Shown in pieces: positions 47,249 to 57,587 of a DNA stretch of 64,000 bases. The translations under genes were made by a program, and so were the position numbers. Within the stretch, counting starts at the first letter, position 1, and every line of letters begins with the position of its first letter. The notes beneath the pieces were generated by a model. The model was not told where the DNA came from. It worked only from the letters and a program-made list of their open reading frames with translations, and did no database searches. This stretch comes from Hibiscus mutabilis (Eukaryota; Streptophyta; Magnoliopsida; Malvales; Malvaceae), in contig CM033728.1 of NCBI GenBank assembly GCA_019671005.1, positions 29,897,099-29,961,098 of the forward strand, in the 5' to 3' direction.

Positions 47249-48540
47249 GTGGCCAAGAACTTGAAAACCATGCTCGAAGCAAGTTCCTCACAAGCAATTG
47301 CGACATCTTTTTGCCGTTTTGCAACAACGGCAATCAAGCAAAGATTTAAGAAGAAGTTTGCCACTCGAAATGTTTGGGAAGAGCAAGGGTTCTCCTATGA
47401 TCTTACCAAGCCAAAATATGGTCTTGAAGATTTCCTCAACACCATTGTTGTGGATCACAAGTGGCCATTTAATTGCGAACAACCGGCACCAGTTAACATT
47501 TCATGGGTAAGAGAGCTTTATTCACACGTTTCTAATTTGGATAATTCATGTGTTTATGTACGTGGTAGGGCTATTCTTCTTGATGTCTTTGACATCAATG
47601 CATATTATTGGTTGTTCTTTACGCATGATGAGCACACTGAATTTGTGAATAATATCACCTCAGAAGAGACAAAACAAGTCCTCAAAGATATCACCATTGA
47701 GGGAATCGAGTGGAATGATGGAGAATTGAAAGGAATCGTGAATCGAGTCATGTTAAAACTCGCGACAAAGTTGTGGAATAACTTCCTCATAACTCGTTTG
47801 ATGCCCACAACTTATAATACTACTATTTCTCACTCTCTTTTATTGTTGCTAAACTCTATTTTGCATAACCGTACTGTTAATATTGGATAGATTATTGTTG
47901 ATGATATTTATGCATGTAGCAAGAAGGATGCGACGCACTTTATTTCTCTGATCTAATTTCGATCTTATGCGCAAAGGAGAAAGTATCGTCTGAGGCTACG
48001 AATGAGAGGCTGCCCAAGAAGAATGTATGGATAGTATATGTAGGTGATTCAAGAAGGCTCACCAAAAGCACCAGCAGTTGCAAAGAAATCCTTTATTCCA
48101 TAATCTTCCCCGGCAAGTGCACATGCCACGACAAGTGCCCTATGGTTCGCATATCTCATTTGTCTTTTGTTGGAATGTTTGGATCAGATGGAGGCGAGAG
48201 AGCTGCTACTTAGGCGATATATGGACCCAGATATTACCCTGGAATGAGTTATCCTGAAGAATTATCCTAATAGCACTATACCCTTTTCAGTGTTCCCTGC
48301 CGAGTTACTTGTCTCGGTAACTAATACTAAGCTGGCTACAAGTGACATTGTCATGGCAACCACTTCCCCCTGTAAAGGTAAGGAACCCGTTAATACACCA
48401 GAACATACTGAATCTTGCCATGATTTTTTTAGATTCTTAAGACACCACTTCTGTACCGTTGAAGTCCCCACCTCTAGTTGTGCCATCAAAGCGAGCGTCA
48501 AAGCATAAAACTTCTACACAAGAGGATGCCGAGAAGGAGG
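47249..48540 (+). pseudogene. Third ORF after pol in Athila B (putative plant transposon protein type)
   Basis: The first 213 codons (47249-47890) are open and start MAKNLKTMLEASSSQAIATS. Segments: NVWEEQGFSYDLTKPKYGLED, VVDHKWPFNCEQPAPVNISW, VRELYSHVSNL, VYVRGRAILLD, EHTEFVNNITSEE, LKLATKLWNNFL and LMPTTYNTT. A TAG at 47888 interrupts; IYACSKKD follows near 47910 and pieces can be followed to about 48540. It resembles the domain labelled putative plant transposon protein; I know no biochemical role. No signal peptide, zinc motif or membrane helix is seen. It is the longest open reading of this ORF in the window and pairs with 34918-35990. The tail includes CCCGGCAAGTG and ATGCCACGACAAGTG, the LTR-type motif. 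Confidence 0.72.
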
Positions 48541-49482
48541 GTAGCTGGTTGAGGAAATTGAGGTTCACGACCCTTCACCAACTTCATGATATCAACCACT
48601 ACGAGTCAGAAAACAAACCAAGCATATTGTCAAAAGAAAACTACGACTTTGAGGTGATGATCTCTCCCATTAGTTCATTTGCATTTTGTTATTGTTTTTT
48701 GTTTTGTTTTGCATGCATTGAGAATAGTGCTTCTCTCAAGTTTGGGGGTTTGTTTTTGTTTGTTTCATGTTTATTTGCATTCATTTTGTTTGTCTCATGT
48801 TAGTTTTGCATACGTTACTTACCATGACAATTACTTTATAAAACTTCCAAGACCTGCTATAATGTCCTATGACGAGTTTTGCCACTACACTTAGATGAGA
48901 AAATCTTAGATTTTAGGATTGGCTTGAAATTTAATTGAAATTTTGCTATCTGTTGCTTATTATTCACACTATTGTAACTTGTTGATCGAAGAAGACTTAG
49001 TAAACTTTAGGTTGCTAAAAATTGGAAAATTGTACTAGAGGTGCCTATCTAGCTCAAGCCGAAAAAATGAATAATGATAATTGATTACAAGAGGTGCCCA
49101 TCTGGCTCTAGTATTAGAATATTGAAAATTGCTAGAGATGCACATCTAGCTCTAGCCCAAAAAAAGAGAAGAAAGAAATTGCTAGAGGTGCCTAACTGAC
49201 TATAGCTGAATAAATTGCCTCGATAATCTAATATAAACTAAGGTCTGCTTGGAATCCTGTTGATTGACTTGTACACAACTCTGCACACATTTTTACTAGC
49301 ATTGTAGCTTATTTTTTGGTACTTTCTGTGCTTTCTGAAGTTCGAAAGGTAATCAATTCTTTATTGCCACGGATCTGAGGATTGAAGTCAGGTATGAGCA
49401 TGTTTTGGTGGTAAATGCCTTGGTAGGTAATTGTTAGTGCCTGCATTGCTTGAGGACAAACAATAGTTCGAGTTTTGGGGTG
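48541..49482 (+). repeat. Noncoding 3' spacer of Athila B with hairpin-like repeats
   Basis: Four CTAGAGGTGCC-type units with a GGCTCTAG-like partner lie near 49034, 49090, 49132 and 49182. The GC-poor rest has no supported gene; the open frame near 48459-48803 is hydrophobic by base composition only. GTTTTGGGGTG at 49473-49482 is the worn polypurine tract. Confidence 0.72.
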
Positions 49483-50303
49483 TGTTAATTGTGTAAAAGT
49501 ACTACTTTTTCTACCCTTTTTACTCATATTATTGTTAGTCTTAGGCCCATTTTAGTTGCATTATTAGCCATTCATGCATAGTTTCATAGTTTCTCTGTCT
49601 ATTGGGCTTGACCTTATATTTTGATAGTTTTGTGGAGAAATAGCTATTTATTGCTTTATTTTGTGCAAGACGAGTTGTAGAGTCACTTGCCAAAGGATAC
49701 CTTGGAAAGTTAAGATAAAGTTGATAAGTTGTCGAGTCACTTGCCGAAGAATGCCGCGGCAAGCTGATGACTTGCCGAACCACTTGCCCTGGCAAGTTGC
49801 AATAAAAGTCATTATCTGCAAGAATTAATTCAAACACAATGGATAATTATTCCAGATTCAAATTCAAAAGCTAAATCAGTTAGGATCAAATCTCATGGAT
49901 TCTACACGCAGTCGAACTCTTTTTCCTCGCCTATTTAAGGAGATCGCAACAACACATTGAAGGGCCAATTGGGAGAGGAAGATCAGATCAAAAATGGGGA
50001 TTTACGCACAACCATTAGCATAGATTGGAGGAGTTCATCTCTTCCATTTCTTTTTATCTTGTATCATGCGATCCACCCCTGTCTGAGTTTTATTCATTTG
50101 TGTTTCCTTTTTACCCAGCCATGAACTAGTTTAATTGGCTTGGGATTATCGGGTTTATGGTGTGTAGAGATGAATTATTGGTTTTAGTTTTTAATTCTAT
50201 AAAATTCAATATTTATCCATTATTGGTTCTCTATTTCGCTTCAAGGAAACTTGGGAAAGGAACTTGAATGCATTTATTTATCTAGGCTCAAGAGAGCTAG
50301 ATT
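49483..50303 (+). repeat. Athila B LTR, 5' half (inverted)
   Basis: It starts TGTTAATTGTGTAAAAG and follows the Athila A LTR through the TATA-like TATTTAAGG (49932-49940) to GGCTCAAGAGAGCTAGATT, where it stops. Near 49730-49800 it holds CTTGCCGAAGAATGCCGCGG-like motif copies. With 40484-41104 it makes one whole LTR. Confidence 0.85.
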
Positions 50304-51897
50304 GTTCAAAATCTTAGAAAATTATGAATAAACCTTTTGTAAAAACCTGCATGTTTGAGAAAACTTCGGATCTCTTTGACTAAATTTAGTGGTGGAAATT
50401 TCTCAATCACGTCCACCTTAGCCTTGTCTACTTCTATTCCCTTGGATGAGATCTAGTGTTCTAGCATGATACCTTCATCCACCATGAAGTGGCATTTATC
50501 CCAATTTAAAACTAGGTTAGATTGTTCACAACGTGCTAACACCTTTTTCAAATTGACGGGGCAATTGTCAAAACTATCTTCGAATACCGAGAAGTCATCC
50601 ATGAAGATTTCAAGGAAATCTTCTACCATATCAAAGAAAATCACCATCATACACCTTCGAAAGGTTTTCAGAGCATTGCACAATCTGAGCGACATCTTAC
50701 TAAATGCATACGTACCAAAACGGCACGTGAAAGTGATTTTTTCCTGGTCTTCTAGCATTATGGCAATTTGGTTTTAACCTGAGTATCCTTCAAGAAAACA
50801 ATTAAAAGATTTTCCTGCAAGACGATTAAGCATTTGGTAAATAAAGGGTAAAGGAAAATGATCTTTCCTTGTAGCCTTATTCAATTTACGATAGTTCATG
50901 TAGACTCTCCAACAGTGATAGCTCTAGTTGGAATGAGTTAATTGTTTTCATTACTTACCACAGTCATACCTCCCTTTCTATGTACACATTGTACTAGATA
51001 TACCCATGAGCTGTCAGAGATCGAATATATGATATCGGCAACAAGCCACTTTATGATTTCCTTCATCGTGACTTGTTTCATGGTAGGGTTGAGCCTCCTT
51101 TGAGCCTCAATGGAATTGTTGTGGACATCCTCTAACATGATCTTATGCATGCACACTATCGGACTGATTCCCTTCAAATCTACAATTGTCCAACCTATTA
51201 CCTTTTCATGAAGCGCCAACATGTCAATCAATCTCTTTTCCTATTCAGGCTGCAACTTAGAAGAAATGATTACGGGCAAGGTGTTATCCTTTCCCAAATA
51301 AACATATTTTAATTGCTCTAGCAATTGTTTTAATTCTAAAATTAGAGAATGCTTAATGAAAGGTTTGTCAGGTTTACGCTCCTTACTTGAGTAATCAAAA
51401 GATTCGAAATTTTTACCCGGTTGACTTACAATCTACTTCGCTTCTGGTTGAGCATTGCTGCTTAATTCTGGCTCTTCAGGCTCTTCAAGCTCGTTAATGA
51501 AATTTTCATGGCAATACTCTTCCACATCAAGGTTAAATTTTGTGGTGCCATGAATAGCCTGACATTCTTCTGGATCATAAATAGATTATAAGGTTTTGAA
51601 AACATTGAGCGTGACTTGCTACTCATTTACCCGCATAGTGAGCTCCCCTTTCTCAACATCGATCAAGGTCGTTCCCGCTGCTAAGAACAGTCTTCCAAGA
51701 ATAATGGGGGCGAACTCAACTACTTCACAGTCCAAAACAATAAAATTAGCAGGAAAAATAAATTTATCCACTCTTACCAAAATAGATTTTGGCTTAAGAT
51801 TTATGCTCTCTCCAAAGTCACAAAGTGCTTTCTCGATATAGTGATTGCCAATGGCACAAAGTATTGTAAAACTATCTGGATCTTTTAGATTGGGCGG
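50304..51897 (-). pseudogene. Athila B protease and N-terminal reverse transcriptase (uninverted part)
   Basis: On the minus strand from 51897: PPNLKDPDSFTI, then CDFGESINLKPKS, the protease active site with catalytic Asp kept and Ala of GAS changed to Glu. A deletion leads into VRVDKFIFPANFIVLDCEV and PIILGRLFLAAGTTLIDVE. The linker has LKYVYLGKDNTLPVIISSKLQPE and stops near 51435 and 51240. Reverse transcriptase starts VIGWTIVDLKGI near 51180 and keeps VQCVHRKGGM near 50985. It then has frameshifts, FGTYAFSKMSLRL near 50715 and EIFMDDFSVFEDS near 50620. It ends after HAGFYKRFIHNF near 50325 at the inversion breakpoint. About the last 400 bases are an inverted copy of 41105-41480. Confidence 0.85.
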
Positions 51898-52850
51898 TGT
51901 TGCGCGTAATAAGTGCTACGCAATTGTGCAAGTATACACGTCGCAAGTTATAGTATAAAAGATATCATCTCCACATGGATTGATGCCACTTCAAGAATCT
52001 AATCTCTTGCACTGTAAAAAGTAAAAACACAAGTAGAAGACTATGGGAGTTTAACTAACAACTAAACTAGAAAGCAATAGAGTAAAAGAATATATGAAAT
52101 CAAATGAGAGAGAATAGACCAAGTTATCGTGAGTTGAGGTGTGATAGCGGATTGGATCGTCTTGGTAAAAGAGTGCAAGGGCAACTTGCACAGCGGTGTT
52201 GCCTTGGCAACTAATCGATGGTTACCTGGGCGACTAGCTAGGCAACTACTTGGGCGTCTGGGCAGCAACTTCAAGGTTCAGTAGAGCGTTCTTCAATGGT
52301 TTCTTCTTATCCCTAAGTCAAAACTCTAGCTACTTGTGCATTCCTTGATAATACATCCCTGCGAGAATCAAGGGTGAACAACAACCAATCTTGCGCTCTT
52401 CTTAGCCGTTGAAATCCTTAACTTATTCTTAAGCCGGATTAATCTTCACCATCAATAGATTGAATAAAGATCATACTCATTCGTTTCTTGAATCTAACTC
52501 TCCTGATATTAGATAAATAGATGAAGTTACGAGATCCTCTCCCAATTCACTCGCAAACAAGAATAAAAACCAAGAATGAATAAACCTTGAATAGAAAAGT
52601 GCAAACTCTTATTACCTAAACAAAATCCAATTGTTTCTCACAACCACAAAACACAATAACTTTAGCCAAATAGATTTAGTTCATGGCTAGGTTCCAAAGA
52701 AACACAAGACAAAGAATTCCTAGCATAAACCTAATAGAACAAGGAAAGAAAAAGATGAAGAATGGATGAAGCCTTGTAGTCGATATCTCCCCCTTGAAGC
52801 TTGTCGAAAATTCTCTCTTATCTCCCCCTTGGAGTTGACGGCATGGCCTC

Positions 52851-52860
52851 TAATTTATAG
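52851..52860 (-). promoter_or_regulatory. TATA-like box of the Athila D LTR
   Basis: CTATAAATTA on the minus strand. The right LTR has the same word at 58556-58565, which would be the active promoter position for a minus-strand transcript. Confidence 0.5.
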
Positions 52861-53103
52861 GGCTAGGTCAAAGTCTTTCTTTGAGGAGGAAGTTATGTTG
52901 GAATTAAATTATCTTTAAAGAATATAATTCTTTATTATATTTATATTCCTTCTAGAACTTCTCCTATCTTCTTCGGATTTAATTCCTTTTTAACCTCTTC
53001 ATGGAAATCAAACTCCTTTGGGATTTAGCTTTGCTCCACGTCATCTTGGGCTTGTCTAGGCATCAATTTCGACTACCATATCACCTTATTTTTTCTCAAA
53101 AAT

Positions 53104-53215
53104 TTCCCTGGCAACTAGCTCGGTATCTCCTTCATGCATTGCCCTGGCAACTAGCTCGGCATCTCTTTCATGCATTGACCTGGCAACTGGTTCTAGCCTT
53201 GCTTTGGCAAGTGGT
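53104..53215. repeat. 36-base tandem repeat with GCCCTGGCAAC core
   Basis: Copies start near 53106, 53142 and 53178, then loosen. The right LTR has the same array at 58805-58920. Confidence 0.85.
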
Positions 53216-53411
53216 TCTGCACACATACACAAAAACACACCAAAGCAGCATCTTTTCCCACAAAAATCACCAAGTTATATAATCAAGCTCACCGATGGAA
53301 AGAAACATGAATTAATGCATGAATGACTAATTATGCAACTAATATGAGCCTAAGTCTAACAATAATATGAGTAAGAAGGGTAAGAAAAATAGTACTTTTG
53401 AATACTTATCA

Positions 53412-54200
53412 CACCCCCAAACTCGAACTATTGCTTGTCCTCAAGCAATGCAAACTAATAATTACCTGCCAAGACTTCAATTTTCACAAACTTAGCTTTG
53501 AACTTGATTTCAATTCTCAGAACGGGGGCACAAAGTATGATTGGCTTTTCATTTTTCGGAAAACTTAGGAGTTACTCGGAATCAAACTATAATGCTTGTG
53601 AGTGTGTGCGGAGTTGTGTGCAAGTTGATCTTTCAGATTCTATACAAACAAGAGGTTTTCAAATTACTTCATTGGGATTTTTTAACATGTTTTAACTAGA
53701 GCCGGTTTCGGGAACCTCTATTGTTTTGTTTTTAGTTTTCTTAAGTTAATTAATTTATTCGACTAAAGTCGGTTTCGGGCACCTCTTGCGATCAATTTTT
53801 AGCACATACTAGAGCCAATTTCGGGCACCTCTAGCGATCAATTTTTAGTGCTTACTAGAGCAAATTTCAGGCACCTCTAGCATTCATCCAATTTTTTATT
53901 CTAATCCCCCAACTTTTAACTATCAACCTAAGTTCGCTAGAATTCCTTATATCAATCAAGCCACAACAGTGTTTCATCAAGTTTAGCATCATAGTACGAT
54001 TCTAAGTGTTTCCATGTTTATCCTATAATAAAAAGTTCTATCAATTAAGTACATTGGCAAAGCCATCATCGGATATTCATCAAATTTAGGCAATTCTTGT
54101 TCCAACTAAAGGTATGGCAAGCAATTTATGTATCCTAAATGCAGTGCTTAAGTTGAATGCAACTAAACATGGTAACTAACTAATAACAATCCCCCCCAAA
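53412..54200 (-). repeat. 3' spacer of Athila D with hairpin-like repeats
   Basis: Four units near 53697, 53762, 53809 and 53852 pair CTAGAGCC or a like word with GGCACCTCTAGC, the reverse of the arrays in Athila A and B. The rest has no supported gene. The stretch 54201-54500 reads on the minus strand as the tail of the third ORF, with basic, Lys-rich codons. Confidence 0.75.
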
Positions 54201-54500
54201 CTCGAGTGAGGCATTGCCCTCAATGCATGCAACAAAGAAAAATAAAAATAAAGAAAAGTAAAATGCAAACGAGGACTTACTCTGAGAGTTCGTCATCATG
54301 GATGATTAGTTTCCTTTTGGTCAGTGTCTTGATTCTTTTGCTTGAACGCGGTGGTTGCTTCCTTTTTTTCGATGTTGGAATCGATCCTCGTATGGGGTTG
54401 TCCTCATCGTCCTCTTCGTCAATGTTATTGGCTTTTCGCTTGGGTTTGGAGGATTCGATTAGTGCGGTCTTTGTTGGTGCAATGAAGGACTTGTACTAGA

Positions 54501-55786
54501 CTTACCCATGTACCATTAGAGATAGCGTATATAATGCCACCATCAAGCCACTTGATGATTTATTTCATTACAACTCCTTTCATAGCATGATTCAGTCTCC
54601 TCCGGGCTTCAATCGAAGGTTTGTGATCATCTTCCAACAAAATCTTGTGCATGAACACTGCCAGGCTAATTCCCTTTAAGTCGGCAATTGTCCACCCTAT
54701 TGCCTTCTTATGTAGCATCAACATTTTGATCAGCTTCTTTTTCTGCTCAGGTTGTAACTTAGAGGAAATAATTACAGGCAATGTATTATTGGTTCCTAAG
54801 TATGCATATTTTAGTTGCTCTGGCAACTATTTCAATTCAAGAATCAGTGGTTGTTCAATAGAGGGTTTTTCGAGTTTACCTTCCTTACCTGAGTAATCCA
54901 GTGGTTCAAAGTATGTACCTGGTCGATTAACTAACCAATTTGCCTCTTCTTGTTGTCCCTCATCGATTAGTTCTTCATACTCCTCAGGTTCCTCTTGATC
55001 GGCAATGTAGTTGCCGAGGTAACTAAATTCCTCGTCGAAGTTAAACTCTGTCGTGGCATGAAGAAGTTGGCATTCTTCTGGATCATCAGCGTGCCTTAGT
55101 GTTTGGAACACATTTAGTTTAACTTGCTGGTCATTCACCCTCATTGTGAGTTCTCCCTTTTCAACATCAATCAAGGTTCTCCCTGTTGCTAGAAAGGGTC
55201 TTCCGAGAATGATAGGTGCATGTTCATCTGCTTCACAATCCAAAACAATAAATGCAGCGGGAAAAATAAATTTATCAACTTTTACCAGTATGTCTTTGAT
55301 TTTTCCCTCTGGATGCACATAGGATCTGTCGGCTAACTGTAGCATAACTGTTGTAGGTCTTGCCTTCCCGATTCCTAGTTTCTGGAAAACTGATTTAGGC
55401 ATCAAGTTTATACTTGCTCCAAGGTCACATAATGCTTTCCCGAAATAGTGGTTTCCAATGGAACGGGGTATTGTGAAACTTCTGGGATCCTTCAACTTGG
55501 GTGGCGTGCGATTGTTCAACATGGCCATGCATCCCTCTGTTGCGGCAACTGTTTCAAACTCTCCTAGCCTTGTTCTCTTGGACACATTGTCTTTAAGAAA
55601 CTTGGCATAATTCGGCCTTTGTTCAATTGCTTCAACCAATGGCAAGTTGATGTGGACTTGCTTTAGGATATCAAGGAACTTCTTGAATTGATATTCTTGC
55701 TTTTGTCGCTTCAACCTTTGTGGGAATGGTGGTGGGAGTCGGATATCTTCGATCCTTTCATTGGTCTGAAACCTGATTGATGGCAT
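54501..55786 (-). pseudogene. Athila D protease region with start of reverse transcriptase, then deletion
   Basis: The open stretch 55786-54827 (319 codons) is the best protease region of the window. It holds PSIRFQTNERIEDIRLPPPF, QEYQFKKFLDILKQVHINL, GEFETVAATEGCMAML, PPKLKDPRSFTIP, then CDLGASINLMPKSVFQKLGI with the catalytic Asp intact. GKARPTTVMLQLADRS, FIVLDCEADEHAPIILGRPF and TLIDVEKGELTMRVNDQQ follow. A TAG near 54827 is followed in frame by LPEQLKYAYLG and the reverse transcriptase leader (KKAIGWTIADLKGIS, IEARRRLN), with another stop near 54560. After a TWVSLV-like segment near 54510 the reading jumps to third-ORF sequence. Everything from the reverse transcriptase core onward is gone. 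Confidence 0.88.
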
Positions 55787-57473
55787 TGTTGGGCCAACTG
55801 GAGTTGCCGAGGCATTATCAACTGGGGTTGCCGTGGCGTGCCTATCGTTTGTTGCCGAGGCATCCTTATCGCCGGTTGCTGAGGTATGCTTATCGCTGGT
55901 TGCCGCGGCAATTCCTGGTTCAGCATCTGAGGTTTTGCCACTGGTTCGTCTTGATATTTTTGTGGAGTTTTGTTTGATGAGCGATCTTGAGCCTCTTTAA
56001 GTTGTTGGCCACTTCTAGTGGTGATCGCCTTACATTGCTCATGGCCAGTTCCTCTTGCGACTTCAGTATCGCTAAGTAAACCTCCTTGCGATCTAGTATT
56101 CAGGATTTGAGCAAATTGTCCGACTTGATTTTCCAATGATTTGATTGCCGCCTCTTGGTTTTGCAATCTCATCTCGGTCCTGTTAATAAAAGCATCAGTT
56201 CTTTTTATGAAGTTACTATTCTCAGCCATATAAGATTTAGTTTTCAAGATAAAAGCATTGAGAGAATTTTCCAAAGAACAAGATGTTGTCGGTTGTTGCT
56301 ACGGCAACTGTTGCTGTGGCATATTCTGCTGGAATCCCGATGCTTGTGCATTTTGATTGTTATGGTTTAGAGCATTGTTGGGATTACTCCATGAAAAATT
56401 TAGGTGCTTCTTCCAAGCTGGATTGTATGTATTGGACATCATATTGTTGTTCCGGTTGTAATTCCCCACATAAAAGCTGGATTCTGCATACATTCAGAAG
56501 AATCATGGTTACCACCACATGACTCACAAAAGGAATCCATTACCTTGACCTCATGTGTGTTGTTTGGTTTCTGCATGTTCCGGGCCATCTTAGTTAGAGT
56601 GGCCAATTGTGCCGAAATTGAGTCTGATGATCCCAGTTCATGTATTGTGGCTTGGCGTCTAACTACTCCTCTTCTAGCGGAGGGGAATTGATAATCATTC
56701 TTGGAAAGACTGTTTAGAATTTGCATTGCTTCCTCCGGTGACTTATCTAGGAGTATGTCGTTTGCCGAGGCATCTAGCATCATCCTTGTTGGTGTATTCA
56801 TAGCGTTGTAAACATTGTTACTAGTGTCCACACTGGGAATCCGTGTAGGGGGCATTTGTGTAGAAGTTCTCTATATCGCTCCCAAGCCTCGTACATGGAT
56901 TCATCATCTACATGCTGAAAAGAAGTAATTTCGTTACGAAGCCTATCAGTCAAATTTGTAGGATTAAATCGAGCAAGGAAATCACGACAAAGATCAGTCC
57001 AAGATCCTATTGATCCGGCAGGAATACTATTCAACCATGCTTTTGCCTTATCCCTTAGTGAATAGGGGAATAATCTTAGTTGTAAAACATCAGGGGTGAC
57101 TCCTTGTATTTTGAATGAGTTTCAAATCTTGAGGAAAGATTTAAGATGTTGTCGTGCATCTTCAGTTGCTGAGCCGCCGAATTGACCAATTGTTTTAATC
57201 ATATTAAACATCACCGGTTTCAACTCAAAGTGGTCGACTTCAATTTTAGGCGTGACAACTCCTGGATTAAGTCCATCAAGATCTTCAAGATAGTCTCGAA
57301 TAGTTCTGTTTCGTGCAAGAATCACCCCTCCTCCTGCTGGAACATCTTGATTCATATTGCCGTCTTGATTAGCCATGGCGACTCTTAACCTTCGTCTAAG
57401 TCTTTGCAAGGCTCGTTCGATTTCTGGATCAAATGGATATTCTGGTGTAATCGGTCTCGCCCTGGTCATATAC
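55711..57473 (-). pseudogene. Athila D gag region, nearly complete with one nonsense codon and one frameshift
   Basis: The probable start is the Met at 57473 or close by. The N-terminal part reads MTRARPITPEYPFDPEIERA, then NRTIRDYLEDLDGLNPG and FELKPVMFNMIKTIGQFGG. FLKI is followed by TGA (Cys in intact relatives) at about 57121, and the same frame goes on FKIQGVTPDVLQLRLFPYSL and KAWLNSIPAGSIGSW, the capsid-type Gag domain. A frameshift falls near 56830. Then come TRMMLDASANDILLDKSPEE, YQFPSARRGVV and a zinc knuckle CESCGGNHDSSEC near 56530. The C-terminal part (56274-55711) has MENSLNAFILKTKSY, NQEAAIKSLENQVGQFAQI and a proline-rich repeat (PRQPAI, PQQPAI, PRQQTI), encoded by the GCCGAGGCA-type motif of the LTRs. 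Confidence 0.87.
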
Positions 57474-57562
57474 CAATGCAAAACCAAAGTTTGTTAGCCC
57501 TTTGAATCTTAAATAAGAAAAATAAAAAGTGCAAGAAAATAAAAATAGAGTCGCTATTGCCA

Positions 57563-57581
57563 ATCCCCGGTAACAGCGCCA
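57563..57581 (-). other. Primer-binding site of Athila D, tRNA-Asp type
   Basis: On the minus strand it reads TGGCGCTGTTACCGGGGAT, close to TGGCGCCGTTGCCGGGGAT, which pairs with the 3' end of tRNA-Asp. It lies 6 bases inside the right LTR. tRNA-Asp priming is usual for Athila elements. Confidence 0.85.
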
Positions 57582-57587
57582 AAAACT

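Larger units (their letters stand above)
41105..50303. other. Inverted segment inside Athila B
   Basis: This block reads on the plus strand (reverse transcriptase, RNase H, integrase, third ORF, LTR start), while the flanks (LTR end left, reverse transcriptase, protease and gag right) read on the minus strand. At 41104/41105 LTR jumps to reverse transcriptase; at 50303/50304 LTR jumps to reverse transcriptase again. The two LTR halves share only GGCTCAAGAGAGCTAGATT (19 bases). The two reverse transcriptase parts (41105 to about 41480 and about 50330-50735) overlap as an inverted duplication of nearly 400 bases. Confidence 0.72.
51898..53411 (-). repeat. Left (3') LTR of Athila D
   Basis: 1514 bases from TGTTGCGCGTAATAAG to AATACTTATCA. 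A TATA-like CTATAAATTA reads on the minus strand at 52851-52860. A 36-base repeat (CCCTGGCAACTAGCTCGG type) lies at 53104-53215. The polypurine tract, minus strand CGAGTTTGGGGGTG, is at 53412-53425. Confidence 0.9.

Noticed and set aside
46956..47264. Phe-rich open frame upstream of the third ORF in Athila B
   Set aside because: Pyrimidine-rich spacer; the matching region of Athila A (34500-34917) has no such frame.
34918..48540. Third ORF as a DNA transposase, as the database-style name may suggest
   Set aside because: No catalytic DDE or RNase H-like pattern is visible, and its fixed place between integrase and LTR ties it to the Athila retroelement.
48459..48803. Open frame ending in a hydrophobic, Phe- and Cys-rich tail, a possible membrane protein or envelope
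   Set aside because: The tail is encoded by T-rich noncoding spacer found after the third ORF in all Athila copies, and the frame is not kept in A.
50466..50777. Plus-strand open frames that mirror the reverse transcriptase, also 41076-41360 on the minus strand
   Set aside because: They are antisense shadows of the duplicated reverse transcriptase segment.
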